DNA of 41,954 bases from Mycoplasma elephantis ATCC 51980 (lineage in GTDB: Bacteria > Bacillota_I > Bacilli_A > Mycoplasmatales > Metamycoplasmataceae): assembly GCF_000687815.1 (NCBI RefSeq), contig NZ_JHXU01000006.1:1-41954 (forward strand). Reading direction: 5' to 3'. How positions within the stretch are numbered: position 1 is the first letter of the stretch; the number at the start of each line of letters is the position of its first letter. A program made the position numbers and the translations under genes. The notes under the pieces are model-generated. The model was not told the DNA's origin and made no database searches. It saw nothing but the letters and a program-made list of their open reading frames with translations. Below are positions 22,568 to 33,422 of the stretch, piece after piece.

Positions 22568-23551
22568 ATGAAAAAAATAAAAAGGATAATTTTAATACTA
22601 TTATTTCCATTAATATTAATGGCTTTTTTTGTTTACCATTTAACAACAACAAACTTTGATAATAATATAAAAACTGTTAAAGTAGAAAAGAAAAGATCTA
22701 ATGGGCTAGAATTTGCATCAAGTGTTACCGATCAAGAAAAAGATGATATTAAAAAAATAAATGATGTCTGAATTAATAATTTAGGACTTTTTTTAATTGA
22801 AGTAAATGTTTTAAAAAAAGATAAATATAAGGGTTGAGTAGATAATACAAAAAAATATTTTATATGTGATGGCCTGAATGCGACTAAAAAAATTGGTAAA
22901 CAATTATTAGATGGAGATTGTTTGGAAATAAATCCCGATAATGTTGTTTCTCAAGATTTTAAGTCATTGAGAGATAATATTTTTCCTAATTATAAATACT
23001 CAATTGATTTTGTTAAAAAAACTGATTTTCAATTTCTGACAATAGATACTAAAGAAGAAAAATATGATAATGTAATATCATTTTATGATGTAAATATAAA
23101 TATAAATAGAAAAGATGCAAATAAAACAAAAATCAGTTCTATTAAAAATATGATTCCATGTTTGCGTGTTAGCCAATATGGTAGAACGATTTGTTATGAA
23201 TATTATAAAAATTTAAACTATTTCGGTCCAAAAAAACCAAGAATAGATATTTATTGAGAGAATGCAGGGTTTGAAAACCAATTAAAAGAAATTAAAAATA
23301 TTAAAAATTTTATAACCAACAAGTTAAAAAACATGGTTGAATCTTATTTTAAGGCTAATTTAGATGTTGATTCAAATTATGATTTTAGTGGGGGGGAATG
23401 ATTTATAGATCATTCAAGCGAATTAATTTCTAAAAAATCCGAAAATAAAAAAACAGCATTTATTTGAGAAGGTGGAGAATATCCAAATTATCCATCAAAT
23501 AGATATTTTGAATTAGATACACATTTTTTATATGATGTTAGAAATTTTTAG
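22568..23551 (+). CDS. Giant surface protein, 5' part ending at an in-frame TAG
   Basis: 327 aa up to TAG at 23549-23551. The ATG at 22568 (rather than 22559) gives a proper signal-anchor start, MKKIKRIILILLFPLILMAF, with AAGGGA nine bases upstream. The following ~300 residues are polar, Asn/Lys/Asp-rich and external. No lipobox Cys, so it is membrane-anchored rather than lipidated. The reading frame continues after the TAG without any shift and with the same composition for another 5.2 kb, so this looks like the first part of one ~2,060-codon gene broken by a single nonsense codon. If translation ends here, the product is a short anchored stub. A G7 tract at 23390-23396 (Gly-Gly) lies upstream of the stop. 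Confidence 0.8.
23549..23551 (+). other. In-frame TAG nonsense codon
   Basis: The codons before (AGA AAT TTT) and after (GTA GGA ATA GAG) are in the same frame, and both sides have matching Asn/Lys/Asp-rich coding character. A single-base change from CAG, AAG, GAG, TGG, TTG or TCG would explain it. Confidence 0.9.
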
Positions 23552-26500
23552 GTAGGAATAGAGTTAGAGAAATTATCGAATGATTTTGTGGACTCAAGCG
23601 TAGTTTTTAAATTAAAAGATAAATCAAATAAGGATTATTATCCATGATATTCTGAATCAACTCCATATACAGATAAAAATCTTAAATTCATTTTTGATAA
23701 TATATACAAAAAAACAAATACAACGAATATACAAGATATTAATAGATTATTTTTTAAACCAACAAACGTAGATTTAAATAAATATGATACATTACCAATT
23801 TGAACAAAAAATGATGATATTACAACAACCGGTTGAAGTTTTGTGTATCAAGGAGATTCTATTAATACTTTTAATTCTATTGATGAATTTAAAAATGTAA
23901 TTACAGACAAATCAAAATGAGAATTATATTTTGGTAATACTCCATTTAACAAATATTTTGCTCCATATGAATTGTCATTAGGTATAAGTAATATTAAAAA
24001 AGATAGTGATAAGTATATATTTTCTGTGTATCTTAATTATAAAAAGAAATATATAACGTCAGACACATTCACTATTTTTGAAGATAAAATAAATCAATTT
24101 TATAATTTTAAGTCAAGGAATATTTCAAAACATTACTTGAAAATTTTTAAAAAACGCGATGAAGGAGATATAAATAAATATTATTTAAATTTCAATGGTA
24201 ATGAAATTGAGTGAGACCAAGTTAAAAACAATCTTAAAGAAATACCATTATCAATAGATAAGAAAGAAAAAATAAGAATTACTAATAGTGGGTTTGATAA
24301 AGATTATGGTCAGTTTAAAATTGAATATATCCATGACACTTTGTCTACACCATATGACTATTTAATTTATTCATATGATAAAAATGATGTAAATAGCATT
24401 CTTGATAATCTTGCATTTAAATATAAGGGCAAGATAGATTTTAGTTTAAGTGAGCAAGATATTAAAAATTATATTAAAATTCATTTATTATCTTATAACA
24501 AGATTTATGATTTTAAGGACGATGCAAATATTAATCTAGCTATTACAAAAGATAATTTAGTTATTGATAAAGAAAATAAAAAAATATATATAAAGATTAA
24601 TTACAAACATTCTGATAATAAAACATATTTTAGAATGTTTGATATTTCCTATTTCGAAGAAAAAAGCGATGATGATATTAAAAATGAATTAAAAAACATA
24701 GTAGATAGTTTAAATATTGATCAAGCACAATTTAATAAGACAATGTTTCCTTCAGAAATTTCTAAAGATAATATAAAAATAGAAAATGAAATTTCAATTA
24801 ACAAAAATTATTTTGATACCAAAATAGAATTAACTCCAGATAATGTTATTGGTAATTTAACAATTAAATTAATAATAACTTCTAAATTGAACCCTTCTAT
24901 TGAAGAACAAAAAGATTCCCCTTTTAATGGTTTTCTGACATATCAACAATATGTAGACAAGATGAATAATAATGAATCTATAGAAATATTATTAACAATA
25001 GATAGAAATAAATTACCTTCAAAAATAACTTTAGAAGAAATTAAAGAACATATAAAAGTTAAAATTAAAGAAAATAAAAACACAAAATCTCATGTAGTAA
25101 AAGATAATCAATTCACTTTATCTGTGGATGAATTAAAAGTTATTAAACAAGATAATCTAATGGGAGAAATAATTGTTTCTGGTTTGAAATTAAGGCTTTT
25201 GCATGATGGAACTTATGTTGATTCAACAGAATTAATTAAAATTAATCCTGATAAAACAATTACATTTAATGGCTTTTCAACATATGAAAATGAATTAAAA
25301 AAAGTAAATTTTGTATATGATGTAAATAAAATTAGGGATTTATTCCCTTCAGAAGTAACTAATGAAAATATAGGATTAGATATTAGCAATTATGAAAATC
25401 TAGACAAAGATAATTTTAAAGATATAAAATGAAATATTAAAAATCAAAATAATGTAGAAGGCAATATAGAAGTTAGTGTTGAATTAAATTATGAATATGA
25501 AATAGGAAATAAGATCCCCGTTACAATCCCAGTTAAAACTATCAACGGATTCCTTACATACCAACAATATGTAAATAAAATGAATAATGATGAATTTATA
25601 GAAATATCATTAACTCCAGATAACAAAAAATTACCTTCAAAAATCAGTTTAGATTATATTAAAACTCATATAAAATTTAAAATTAAAGAAAATAAAAACA
25701 CAAAATCTCACGTAGTAAAAGATGATCAATTTACTTTATTAGTTGATGACATAAAAATCATAAATCCTGATAATATAAATGGCGAAATAACCATTTCAAA
25801 ATTGAGATTAAAACTTTCATATGATAAAACAAGTCCTTATTTTTTCGTTTATTCAACAAATTATATTTCCGATAAATCAGTACCAGGATTTTCGACATAC
25901 AAAAAACAATTAGATAATGTTAAAGTTAATATTTATGCTGATAAAGCTAAGGAATATTTCCCAAAAGAAATAACTAAAAATCACGAAATATTTATACTAG
26001 AAAATTTTGGAGATTTGGAAGAAGGGAAAATAATAAAAGATATTGTTGTAGATAGTTTTGATAATATAAAAGGTACAATTAATGTAACAATTAATCTAAA
26101 ATATAATCACAATAATATTGCAAGAGATCATATTTCTTCAAAACAAGATAAAATACAATTTCCGGGTTTCCTTACATATCAACAATATGTAGATGAAATG
26201 GTTAAAAATAGCAATATAGAAATAAAATTAGATAGAGCAGACATAGATAAAATACCATCAAAAAATGATATAGCGACTCATAAAGATTTAATAGAATTAA
26301 AAGTAAAAAACAATCCAAAATCAAATATTGTTTCTAATGACAAGTTTGAATTAATTAAAGATTATATAACAGTATATAATGATGATCTTAATGGGATAAT
26401 AACTATTTCTGGTTTGAAATTAAAACTTAAATATGATATTAATGGTTCTGTTGATTCGACAATTTCTATTCCTAATGAAGAATTTAATAATTTTTCAACA

Positions 26501-28759
26501 TATAAAAAACAATTAAATAAGATAACGTTTAAAGTTGATAAAAATAAAACAAAAGATTTATTCCCTTCAGAAGTAACTAGTGAGAATATAGGGTTTGAAA
26601 TTGTTGATTACAAAGATTTGGATCGCAATAAACTTAAAAAACCAGAATTAACTATTTATGATAAAAAAGACGAAGAAGGACAACTACTAATTGATGTTAA
26701 ATTAAATTATGAATATGAAAATGGTAAACCTAATGTGTCTGTTACATTATACAAACAACCAATTAAAGATTTATTAACATATGAAAAATACCTACATGAT
26801 TTATTAGAAAATTACAAGAGTGATTTATTAATCGAAACAAGTGAAAATAATTCATTTTGAAGTGATAAACTGCCTAAAGAATTAAAAGTTGAAGATTTAA
26901 AAATAAATGTAAAAAATCATGATAATCATAAAGAAATTAATAATAAAATACATATAAGTTCTGATCATATTGAATTTAATAAAGATAATATGAATGGTAT
27001 TTTAAAAATTACAAAGTTAGGTATTAATTATGATAACAACTGAAATTTTAAATCTAATCAAAAAGATATTTCTAATGATGCAATTATTTTTGATTTTTTC
27101 GATTCATGACAAAAACAATTTAAACGTTTTGAAGTAAATGTAATGTTTGAAGATAAGGATGAGATTTACGGCAAAATAACAATTGATAATAAAGAAAAAA
27201 TAAATGTTTTACCTAAAGCTTTTATTTTTGATAACCATCATAAATATTCTTATATAAACGGTAATAAAACTGATAAACCACCATATATTGATTGTAAATC
27301 AGGAATTATTTCAAAAGATGATGAACAAGGGGTTGTTGAAATTGAATTATCTTATTGACATACAGCAGATACTACTAATTTATCCAAGAGTAAAACGGTT
27401 CTATTCGAAAACTTTATAACAATAAATGATGTAAAAAAACAATTACAAAATTTAAAAAGTGATGACTTTGTTAAACTAAACGCCGTTAAACCAGACGACA
27501 AGTCTAGTCAAATCCCATCAACATTTTGTCGCGAAGAATTTACAAGAATTTATAAATTTAGTCCCGAGAAAGAAAAAGAATTGAAGCGCGCATTTATTCC
27601 ATCTTCTAAATGTATTTATGCAAATGATATAGATGGTATTATAAGATATAATGTGCAAGTTAATAGATTTGGTATTGAAGAAACAATTGTAATTGAAAAA
27701 CGAGAAAAAAAATGAGAAGATCATTTAAAAGATGAGTTTAAAAATTATGTAAATAGAAATATTAAAGGTACCTTTAAGGTTGAAGTAGATAATAATGTTA
27801 TAAAACAAGAATATGTAGGAACGGGTAACGAACTAGATATATATAAACCAGGTGTTTTACCATCTGATTTAAATAAAAATATAAACAATAATGATTATTT
27901 TAAATATCGAATAAATAAATTTGGCTATTTCAAGAATATTAATGATTTAAATAAAAACAATAATGATAAAGAACAAGTAATGATAAGAATAGATGAACAA
28001 AATAATGTATCTAAAGAAGAAAAAAGATTTATCTGAATGGATTTAATTCTTGAACAAACCCTTCATGAGTATGATGATGTTACTGGTGATGTATTAGTTT
28101 CCTTTGTTCTTAAAAATGATGATATCAAGTTTAATGAGAGAATCGATAAAAAAACATATCAATTATGAAGTATTAAAAAAGATTTAGAATATACAAGAAA
28201 TAAAGCAAAAAATATAAGTTCCTTATCTTGAAGTAAGATTGAAGATGTGAAAGAAGCTCTTGATGTTTTCGAAAAAAATGTAAATAGAATAAAAGATAAT
28301 GAGTTATATAATGAGAAACATAAAGATATTTACAAAGAATATAAAGATGAATTAGAAAACCTAAAAGAAAAATGATATACAAAAGAAGATGATAGAATTA
28401 ACAAGGAAATAGATAAATTAAAGAGCATAACTGAAGTAAATATAAAAAATGCTTCAATTCTAGAAAACCTTACAGATAAATTCAATGAAGATAAAACAAA
28501 TATAGAAAATGAAATAAGTAAATTAAAATTAGAAAAAAACAAACAAGATGGAAACAAAATACTAAAAGATCTTGAATCAAAATACAATAAAAAATTAAAA
28601 GAAATGACAGACATATTGAATGAATCATTAAGTACTAATTTGAATTTTGTTTCACTATCATTACTTATTATTGGTTTATTAGGTATAATTGGTTCCGGTT
28701 CATGATTATATTTAATCTTTAATAAAATAAGAAAAAATAAAAAGGATTACAATGTATAA
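23552..28759 (+). pseudogene. Giant surface protein, 3' part downstream of the TAG
   Basis: 1,735 codons in the same frame as the 5' part. If expressed alone it would need an internal start (first candidate GTG at 23588, without a good ribosome site) and would lack the export signal, so I treat it as the separated remainder of one gene unless the TAG is read through or is a sequencing error. It holds three tandem 206-residue repeats (24929-26782), each with two related halves containing FLTYQQY...LPSK and FSTYKKQL...FPSEVT. These resemble the lipoprotein-associated repeat (Lipoprotein_17, PF04200 type) of mycoplasma surface proteins. A Lys/Glu coiled coil follows (~28200-28620), then a C-terminal membrane helix (VSLSLLIIGLLGIIG) with a basic tail. 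Its stop overlaps the next gene by 8 bases. The lack of any other disruption argues that the break is recent. Confidence 0.7.
24929..26782 (+). repeat. 618-bp (206-aa) tandem coding repeat, three units
   Basis: Units begin at 24929, 25547 and 26165, exactly 618 bp apart. The start of each reads Gly-Phe-Leu-Thr-Tyr-Gln-Gln-Tyr-Val. Units 1 and 2 are close at the DNA level (for example 25052-25131 against 25670-25749, few differences); unit 3 is more diverged. A weaker LTYEKYL start near 26771 suggests a fourth, degenerate unit. Within each unit a second, related half begins about 324-342 bp in. Confidence 0.9.
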
Positions 28760-28973
28760 CGAAAAAGATGAAGAAATATTTGAAGCAGATATTTTGGATG
28801 TAACAACAGATCAAAATATAAATGCAAATAAATCTAAAGAAATTAATGCAGATGTAAAAATTCAAGTTGTTCATAATCCTAAAAATAATTTATTAATATA
28901 TTTTATAGTTTCTATTGTTTTACTTTTGATTTTTCTAGCATTAACTATATATGGTGCCGCGACACTAAAATAA
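28752..28973 (+). CDS. Small tail-anchored membrane protein
   Basis: 73 aa, not recognised. The first ~45 residues are acidic and polar (MYNEKDEEIFEADILDVTTD) and the last ~25 form one membrane helix (LLIYFIVSIVLLLIFLALTI), ending ATLK; the N-terminus is most likely cytoplasmic. Its ATG overlaps the stop of the giant protein (ATGTATAA) and AAAGGA lies eight bases upstream, so it is translationally coupled to the giant gene and probably works with it at the membrane. A terminator follows directly. Confidence 0.8.
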   Translation: MYNEKDEEIFEADILDVTTDQNINANKSKEINADVKIQVVHNPKNNLLIYFIVSIVLLLIFLALTIYGAATLK

Positions 28974-28980
28974 TAAAATA

Positions 28981-29009
28981 AAAAAATAAGAAGTAATTCT
29001 TATTTTTTT
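28981..29009. terminator. Terminator after the giant-protein operon
   Basis: Stem AAAAATAAGAA with TTCTTATTTTT, loop GTAA, flanked by A and T runs; it also serves the leftward tRNA transcript. Confidence 0.85.
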
Positions 29010-29040
29010 ATGCATATTTTAATTGGCGTGATTAAACACA

Positions 29041-29115
29041 TGGCTGCCCCAGTTAGATTCGAACTAACGCGTGTCGGTACCAAAAACCGATGCCTTACCG
29101 CTTGGCTATGGGGCA
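29041..29115 (-). tRNA. trnQ: tRNA-Gln (UUG)
   Basis: 75 nt including an encoded 3' CCA. Acceptor TGCCCCA against TGGGGCA with discriminator G. The anticodon stem TCGGT/ACCGA encloses loop TTTTGGT, giving anticodon TTG. T-loop TTCGAAT. It follows tRNA-Tyr on the same transcript with a 5-base gap. Confidence 0.96.
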
Positions 29116-29120
29116 AAAAA

Positions 29121-29204
29121 TGGTGGGGGGGGAGGGATTCGAACCCCCGAATCCGAAGAAAGTGGGTTACAGCCACCCGCATTTGGCCGCTTTGCTACCC
29201 CCCC
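29121..29204 (-). tRNA. trnY: tRNA-Tyr (GUA)
   Basis: 84 nt with encoded CCA. Acceptor stem of seven G against seven C; anticodon loop CTGTAAC gives GTA; a long variable arm (class II) and T-loop TTCGAAT are present. The anticodon stem has one G-T pair. Confidence 0.95.
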
Positions 29205-29226
29205 ACATTTGCTATAAAGCTTTTTA

Positions 29227-29232
29227 ATTATA
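29227..29232 (-). promoter_or_regulatory. -10 box of the tRNA-Tyr/tRNA-Gln transcript
   Basis: TATAAT on the minus strand, 22 bases before the 5' end of tRNA-Tyr. It lies between the end of the DHH gene and the tRNAs, so the tRNAs can be transcribed independently. Confidence 0.55.
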
Positions 29233-29274
29233 ATACAAATATGTCATTTTTAATAAAAAATAATGCTTTATGCA

Positions 29275-30237
29275 TTATTTTAATTTATTTATTTCAATAT
29301 TTGACATATCAATAATTTTCTTAATATCAGATTTTTTATATATTGTAGCACCAGACGCATATGCATGACCTCCACCATTAAATTGCATTGCAATTTTATT
29401 AATTTTAGGACCATTAGATCTTAATCTAACTCGATAAGTATTTTTATCAATCTCGATAAAAAACAATCATATATAATTATCTTCTATATTAGAAAGCAAA
29501 TTATTATATTTGCCTATATCTGAAGATGAAATATTAAATAAATCTTGTATTTTTTTGGTAGCTATGTAATATAGTACTTTCCCATCCTTTTTAAAATTAG
29601 AAAGTATGTGCGATTGTATTCTTAAATCTAATAATGTCTTTTTATATAATTCATTATGTATTTCGAATATATCTAAATTAGCTTGTTTTATTAATTTAGC
29701 AACACAGTTAAATGTTCTAGGCTTAACCCCTGGATATAAAAATCGTCCAGAATCTGTATTTATACCTAAATAAAGATATTTTGCTGAATTATTATTAATA
29801 AGTCATTTTGATTTAATTGCTAAGTCGGTAATTAATTCAGCAGCCGCACAAAAGCTTGAATCTATATATTCGTAATCAAATTTAATATCTGAATTTGTAG
29901 GATGATGATCAATTCTTAATCGATGTGTTATTCTATCTTCTAATAGAATCTCAACATTTTTAATTCTTTCTTTATTACCTACATCTACGACAATACCTAG
30001 TGAATTTTCATAATTTATATCAATTGAATTATTGAATTTGAAATCAAGAAAATTATAATTATTTTCGTTATCGCCAATTATGTAAACACTCTTATTACTA
30101 TAATTATTTTTTATTAATTCCGCCAATCCAGATTGACTTCCTAGACAATCTCCATCTGGTCTAATATGATGAAAGATTATTATATTATCATGCTTTTCAA
30201 TTATTTTTATTACTTCTTTTCAATTGCCTATTTTCAT
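29275..30237 (-). CDS. DHH/DHHA1 phosphoesterase, NrnA-like oligoribonuclease/pAp phosphatase
   Basis: 320 aa. DHH domain motifs: HHIRPDGDCLGSQSGLAE (metal site), VVDVGNKERI in place of the usual D-T-A/G-N, IDHHPTN (the DHH motif), and the DHHA1 end FNGGGHAYASGATIYK. In mycoplasmas NrnA-type enzymes degrade short RNA and dephosphorylate pAp; some relatives cleave cyclic dinucleotides, so the exact substrate is uncertain. The ATG at 30237 follows AGGAATGT, and a TATAAT lies 17 bases further upstream (30254-30259). Runs into the tRNA region without a strong terminator. Confidence 0.9.
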
Positions 30238-30253
30238 ACATTCCTATTTAAAT

Positions 30254-30259
30254 ATTATA
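30254..30259 (-). promoter_or_regulatory. -10 box of the DHH phosphoesterase gene
   Basis: TATAAT on the minus strand, 16 bases before the ATG with AGGA between; divergent from the tRNA-Gly promoter. Confidence 0.5.
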
Positions 30260-30282
30260 TTTACAAAATATAAAATATGTAG

Positions 30283-30288
30283 TAAAAT
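30283..30288 (+). promoter_or_regulatory. -10 box of tRNA-Gly
   Basis: TAAAAT 12 bases before the mature 5' end of the tRNA, which gives a very short leader. Confidence 0.45.
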
Positions 30289-30300
30289 ATTATTACTTAT

Positions 30301-30374
30301 GCAAATGTAGTTCAATGGTAGAACATTAGCTTGCCATGCTAAATACGGGAGTTCGATTCTCCTCATTTGCTCCA
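30301..30374 (+). tRNA. trnG: tRNA-Gly (GCC)
   Basis: 74 nt with encoded CCA. Acceptor GCAAATG with CATTTGC, discriminator T. Anticodon stem TTAGC/GCTAA around loop TTGCCAT gives anticodon GCC. T-loop TTCGATT. D-arm AGTTCAATGGTAGAAC. Confidence 0.96.
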
Positions 30375-30392
30375 TATAAATGAAAATTTACC

Positions 30393-30425
30393 AAAAAATA
30401 AATAGTTTAACCATTTATTTTTTTT
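30393..30425 (+). terminator. Terminator of tRNA-Gly
   Basis: Stem AAAAAATAAAT with ATTTATTTTTT, loop AGTTTAACC. A/T-only stem, but long, with a T run after it. Confidence 0.65.
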
Positions 30426-31151
30426 ATTTAAAAATTATTCATAAATCTTATTTAATTAATTTTGAATTTTTTAATATAAAAATAACTAAAAAATTTGTTT
30501 TATTTTAAATATTGTTGGTATGGCAAATTCATTACAACGTTTTAAATAAATAGAATAATCTAAAAACTAAAAAATAGTAAAAAAACAATAGAAAAAAATT
30601 TTAAACAGACTACCCGGTTTTAACATTTTTTTATAAATAAATCTAAAAAAATTAAATCTGAAACATCCATTAAAATAATTACTTTATAAAGAATATAATG
30701 GAAAAATTTATTTTTATGTTAAAAAAATCAACAAAAGCTATTGTTTTTCATAAATTTTTAATAGCAAAATTTACAAAAATTTTATTTTTATACTTAGCTA
30801 ATTTTATTCCATTATATAAATTATAAAAAGTGATTTTGTTGAATGGGAATATGAATTATATGAATTAAATAAAAATTTATACACAAAAATAAAAAAAGCG
30901 TAATAATAATTTTGCAATCGAATTTAAGATTGATTCAAACAATTATGTTTTATGGTTCTTATCATGACCCAATAAAATAGTTATTGGCTATTAATAATAA
31001 CATAAAATATATGAGAAAAAAATATCAGTAAATTTGATACTTATAATCCTCTTAATTTATGATTGCAAAGATAAAATCTTTGTTTTTTATTATTTTTATT
31101 TTATAAATATACAAAATTTTATCTTTTAATAATATAAAAAAGGAGATAAAA
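30426..31151 (+). other. 726-bp gap without an intact gene; possible decayed coding sequence
   Basis: No conserved gene. A 42-codon ATG ORF (30698-30826) encodes a basic hydrophobic peptide. Just after it, 30829-30903 reads as an acidic-helical fragment (DFVEWEYELYELNKNLYTKI) and, one frame over, 30911-30994 reads FAIEFKIDSNNYVLWFLSWP. Both look more protein-like than the surroundings and use TGG or TGA Trp codons, so they could be remnants of a decayed gene. No source is recognised. The right end carries TATAAA and the AAGGAG ribosome site for the Lon-like gene. Confidence 0.4.
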
Positions 31152-33422
31152 ATGTCGAGTGACAATAATAAAAATAATCAAAATGTTGATTCAGATAATA
31201 AGAAAAAAATCATAAAAATTGATGATTTATATGAAATAACAAAAAAATTATTTAAAAGAAATTATCATAATATTCAAAGAATATTGGAGAAATATTATTC
31301 ATCTGTAGGTGCAATTAAATTACATACTACTTCGCCTGAAGAAGATAGTTATTATGAAACTATTAATGATAGATTCACAAATATGCTAAAACCATATTGA
31401 AATAATGCTTGAAAAGAAATTATCAAATTCAATCATTTTGTTGAATTATGAGGTTGTTATGATGATAATGGTAATGATGTGTTTAGAGAGCTTGAAAATT
31501 CGCAAATAGAAAATTTGTTCGAAGATGCTGAGGTTTGATGCGATGATTATAATTCATCTAAACCTGATATATCAAATAAAAAAAATAATCCAATTAATAT
31601 AGATTGTAATTATGATGATGACACTAAGAATGAATCATCCTTAAAAGAAAAAGAAAATATTAATAATGAAAACACTGTTAATAAAATAAACAAAAAAGAA
31701 TTATCGGATAATGAACAAAAAAATGATTTTTATTATGAAAAAAATAAATATCCAAAACATATATTAGATAATAACTATAATTTATCAAAAAAACAATCTT
31801 CAAAAATGTTTTCTCCCGGAAGATCTTGAGGAGATGAAGGACGAGATGAGCAAATTGAAAATATAATAAGGGAATTACCGTGAAAAATTGTTAGTTTAGA
31901 ATCAAATGATTTAAATAAAGCTAAAAAAATAATTAATGATAATGTATATGGAATGCAAGATGTTAAAAATAAAATTTTTAATTACATAAATTCCTCATTA
32001 TATATATCCAAACATAAAGAAAATAATTTTGTTCCCATAACTAAAGATTTATTACTTGATCATTCTTTATTTAATTATGTTAATGAATCTAAAGTTATTC
32101 AAACTAATAAACCGATTTTACTATATGGCGAACCTGGTGTTGGAAAAACACATATAGCAAAATTTTTTGCGGAAGCATTAAATAGAAAATTTGGAAAAAT
32201 TTCAATTAACGGAATGAACCAAGCATTTTCATTAAAAGGCAATAAAAAGGAATGGTCTCTTGCGGATTGCGGAGATATTATTAAAACGATTAAAAAACTA
32301 AAAGTATCTAATCCCGTAATTTTGCTCGTCGAAGTCGATAAGGCTGGTTCTAGTGATAGTTATGGGAATTTGCAAGATGCATTGTTAGATATTTTAGACC
32401 CTGAACAAAATAATTCGTTTGTTGATGAATTTTTGGAAGAAAAATATGATTTATCTAGAGTACAATTCATTTTAACGGCAAATAATATATCAAAATTAAG
32501 TAAACCACTTATTGATAGATGCACTAAAATAGAAATAAAACCATATTCATTAGAAGAAAAAATACAAATAGCAAAAAACTTTATAATCCCAGACATAATA
32601 AAATCTCAATACCTAACTGAAAAATTATTTTCTTTTAACAAGAAATTATTAAAATATATAATTGAAAATTATTGCAATAGTGCGGGCCTTAGAGAGTTAA
32701 AATCTTATTTAATAACATTATGCGCTCATGTTCAAGAAAAATGTAATAATGAAGAAATAACAGAATACGTTTTTAATAAAAAAATTATAAAAAAGATTTT
32801 GGGAGAGCCTAATTATTTAGCGGCCTCAAAAATAAAAAATAATAAAGGTTATACACCAGGAATTATTAATGGTTTATATGCAACAACAAGTGGGACTGGA
32901 GGTGTTACTGAAATTGAAATTTGTAAGTTAAAAAGTAATAAAAATAATACTGATTTCTTAGGTAATTTTGATCAAAGTACAAGAGATTCTTTTAATATAG
33001 CTCATGCTTATGTATGAGAAAATATAAAACAATTAAATTTGGGTGATTTTAACTTTGATGATTATTGTTTTAAACTTAGTATGCCATTTTCTTCTTTACC
33101 GCGTTCAGGAACTAGTGCGGGTATGGCGTTTGCTATTGGTCTTATTTCAATAATTAAAAATATACCAATATCAAACAAGATAGCTATGACAGGAGAAATT
33201 ACTGCAAAAGGAAATATTTTACCAGTAGGTGGTTTAGAGCATAAAATTCAAGGAGCTTTGGAATACGGTATTCAAAAAATGTTCGTACCAAGCGAAAACA
33301 AAAAAGATGCAGAAAAAATTATTGGTCTTTGAAAAAATAAAATTCAACTTATATTTGTAAATGAATTTAGTCAAGTTTATGAAGAAATTTTCAATTCTAA
33401 GGTTAAAATTGGGATAAAATAA
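31152..33422 (+). CDS. Lon-like AAA+ serine protease with an atypical N-terminus
   Basis: 756 aa. Residues 1-~235 do not match the usual Lon substrate-binding domain: they include a helical section (~25-120) and a long Asn/Lys/Glu/Asp-rich linker. The Lon pattern starts at ELPWKI (~240) and the AAA+ module has Walker A GEPGVGKT (~325), LDILDPEQNNSFVDEFLEEK and the LIDRC arginine region. Walker B reads ILLVEVDKAG instead of ILLDEIDK, so its Asp is Val (residue 393) while the catalytic Glu remains. The usual pore-loop segment is diverged. The protease domain is complete: Ser655 in GTSAGMAF and Lys698 in GGLEHK, 43 residues apart as in E. coli Lon (679/722). Likely degrades cytoplasmic or membrane proteins; ATPase strength is uncertain. 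Strong AAGGAG ribosome site. Coupled by TAATG to a 46-aa membrane peptide. Confidence 0.85.

Noticed and set aside
22568-22640. Lipoprotein signal on the giant surface protein
   Set aside because: No Cys in a lipobox position; the N-terminus is a plain hydrophobic anchor.
30698-30826. 42-codon hydrophobic ORF after tRNA-Gly as a small membrane gene
   Set aside because: No ribosome site, and Lys/Phe/Leu composition typical of translated AT-rich non-coding DNA; recorded only as part of the gap.
31152-33422. Lon-like gene as a pseudogene because of its odd N-terminus and Walker B
   Set aside because: The frame is intact, the ribosome site is strong, the Ser-Lys dyad and its spacing are conserved, and the downstream peptide is coupled to its stop.
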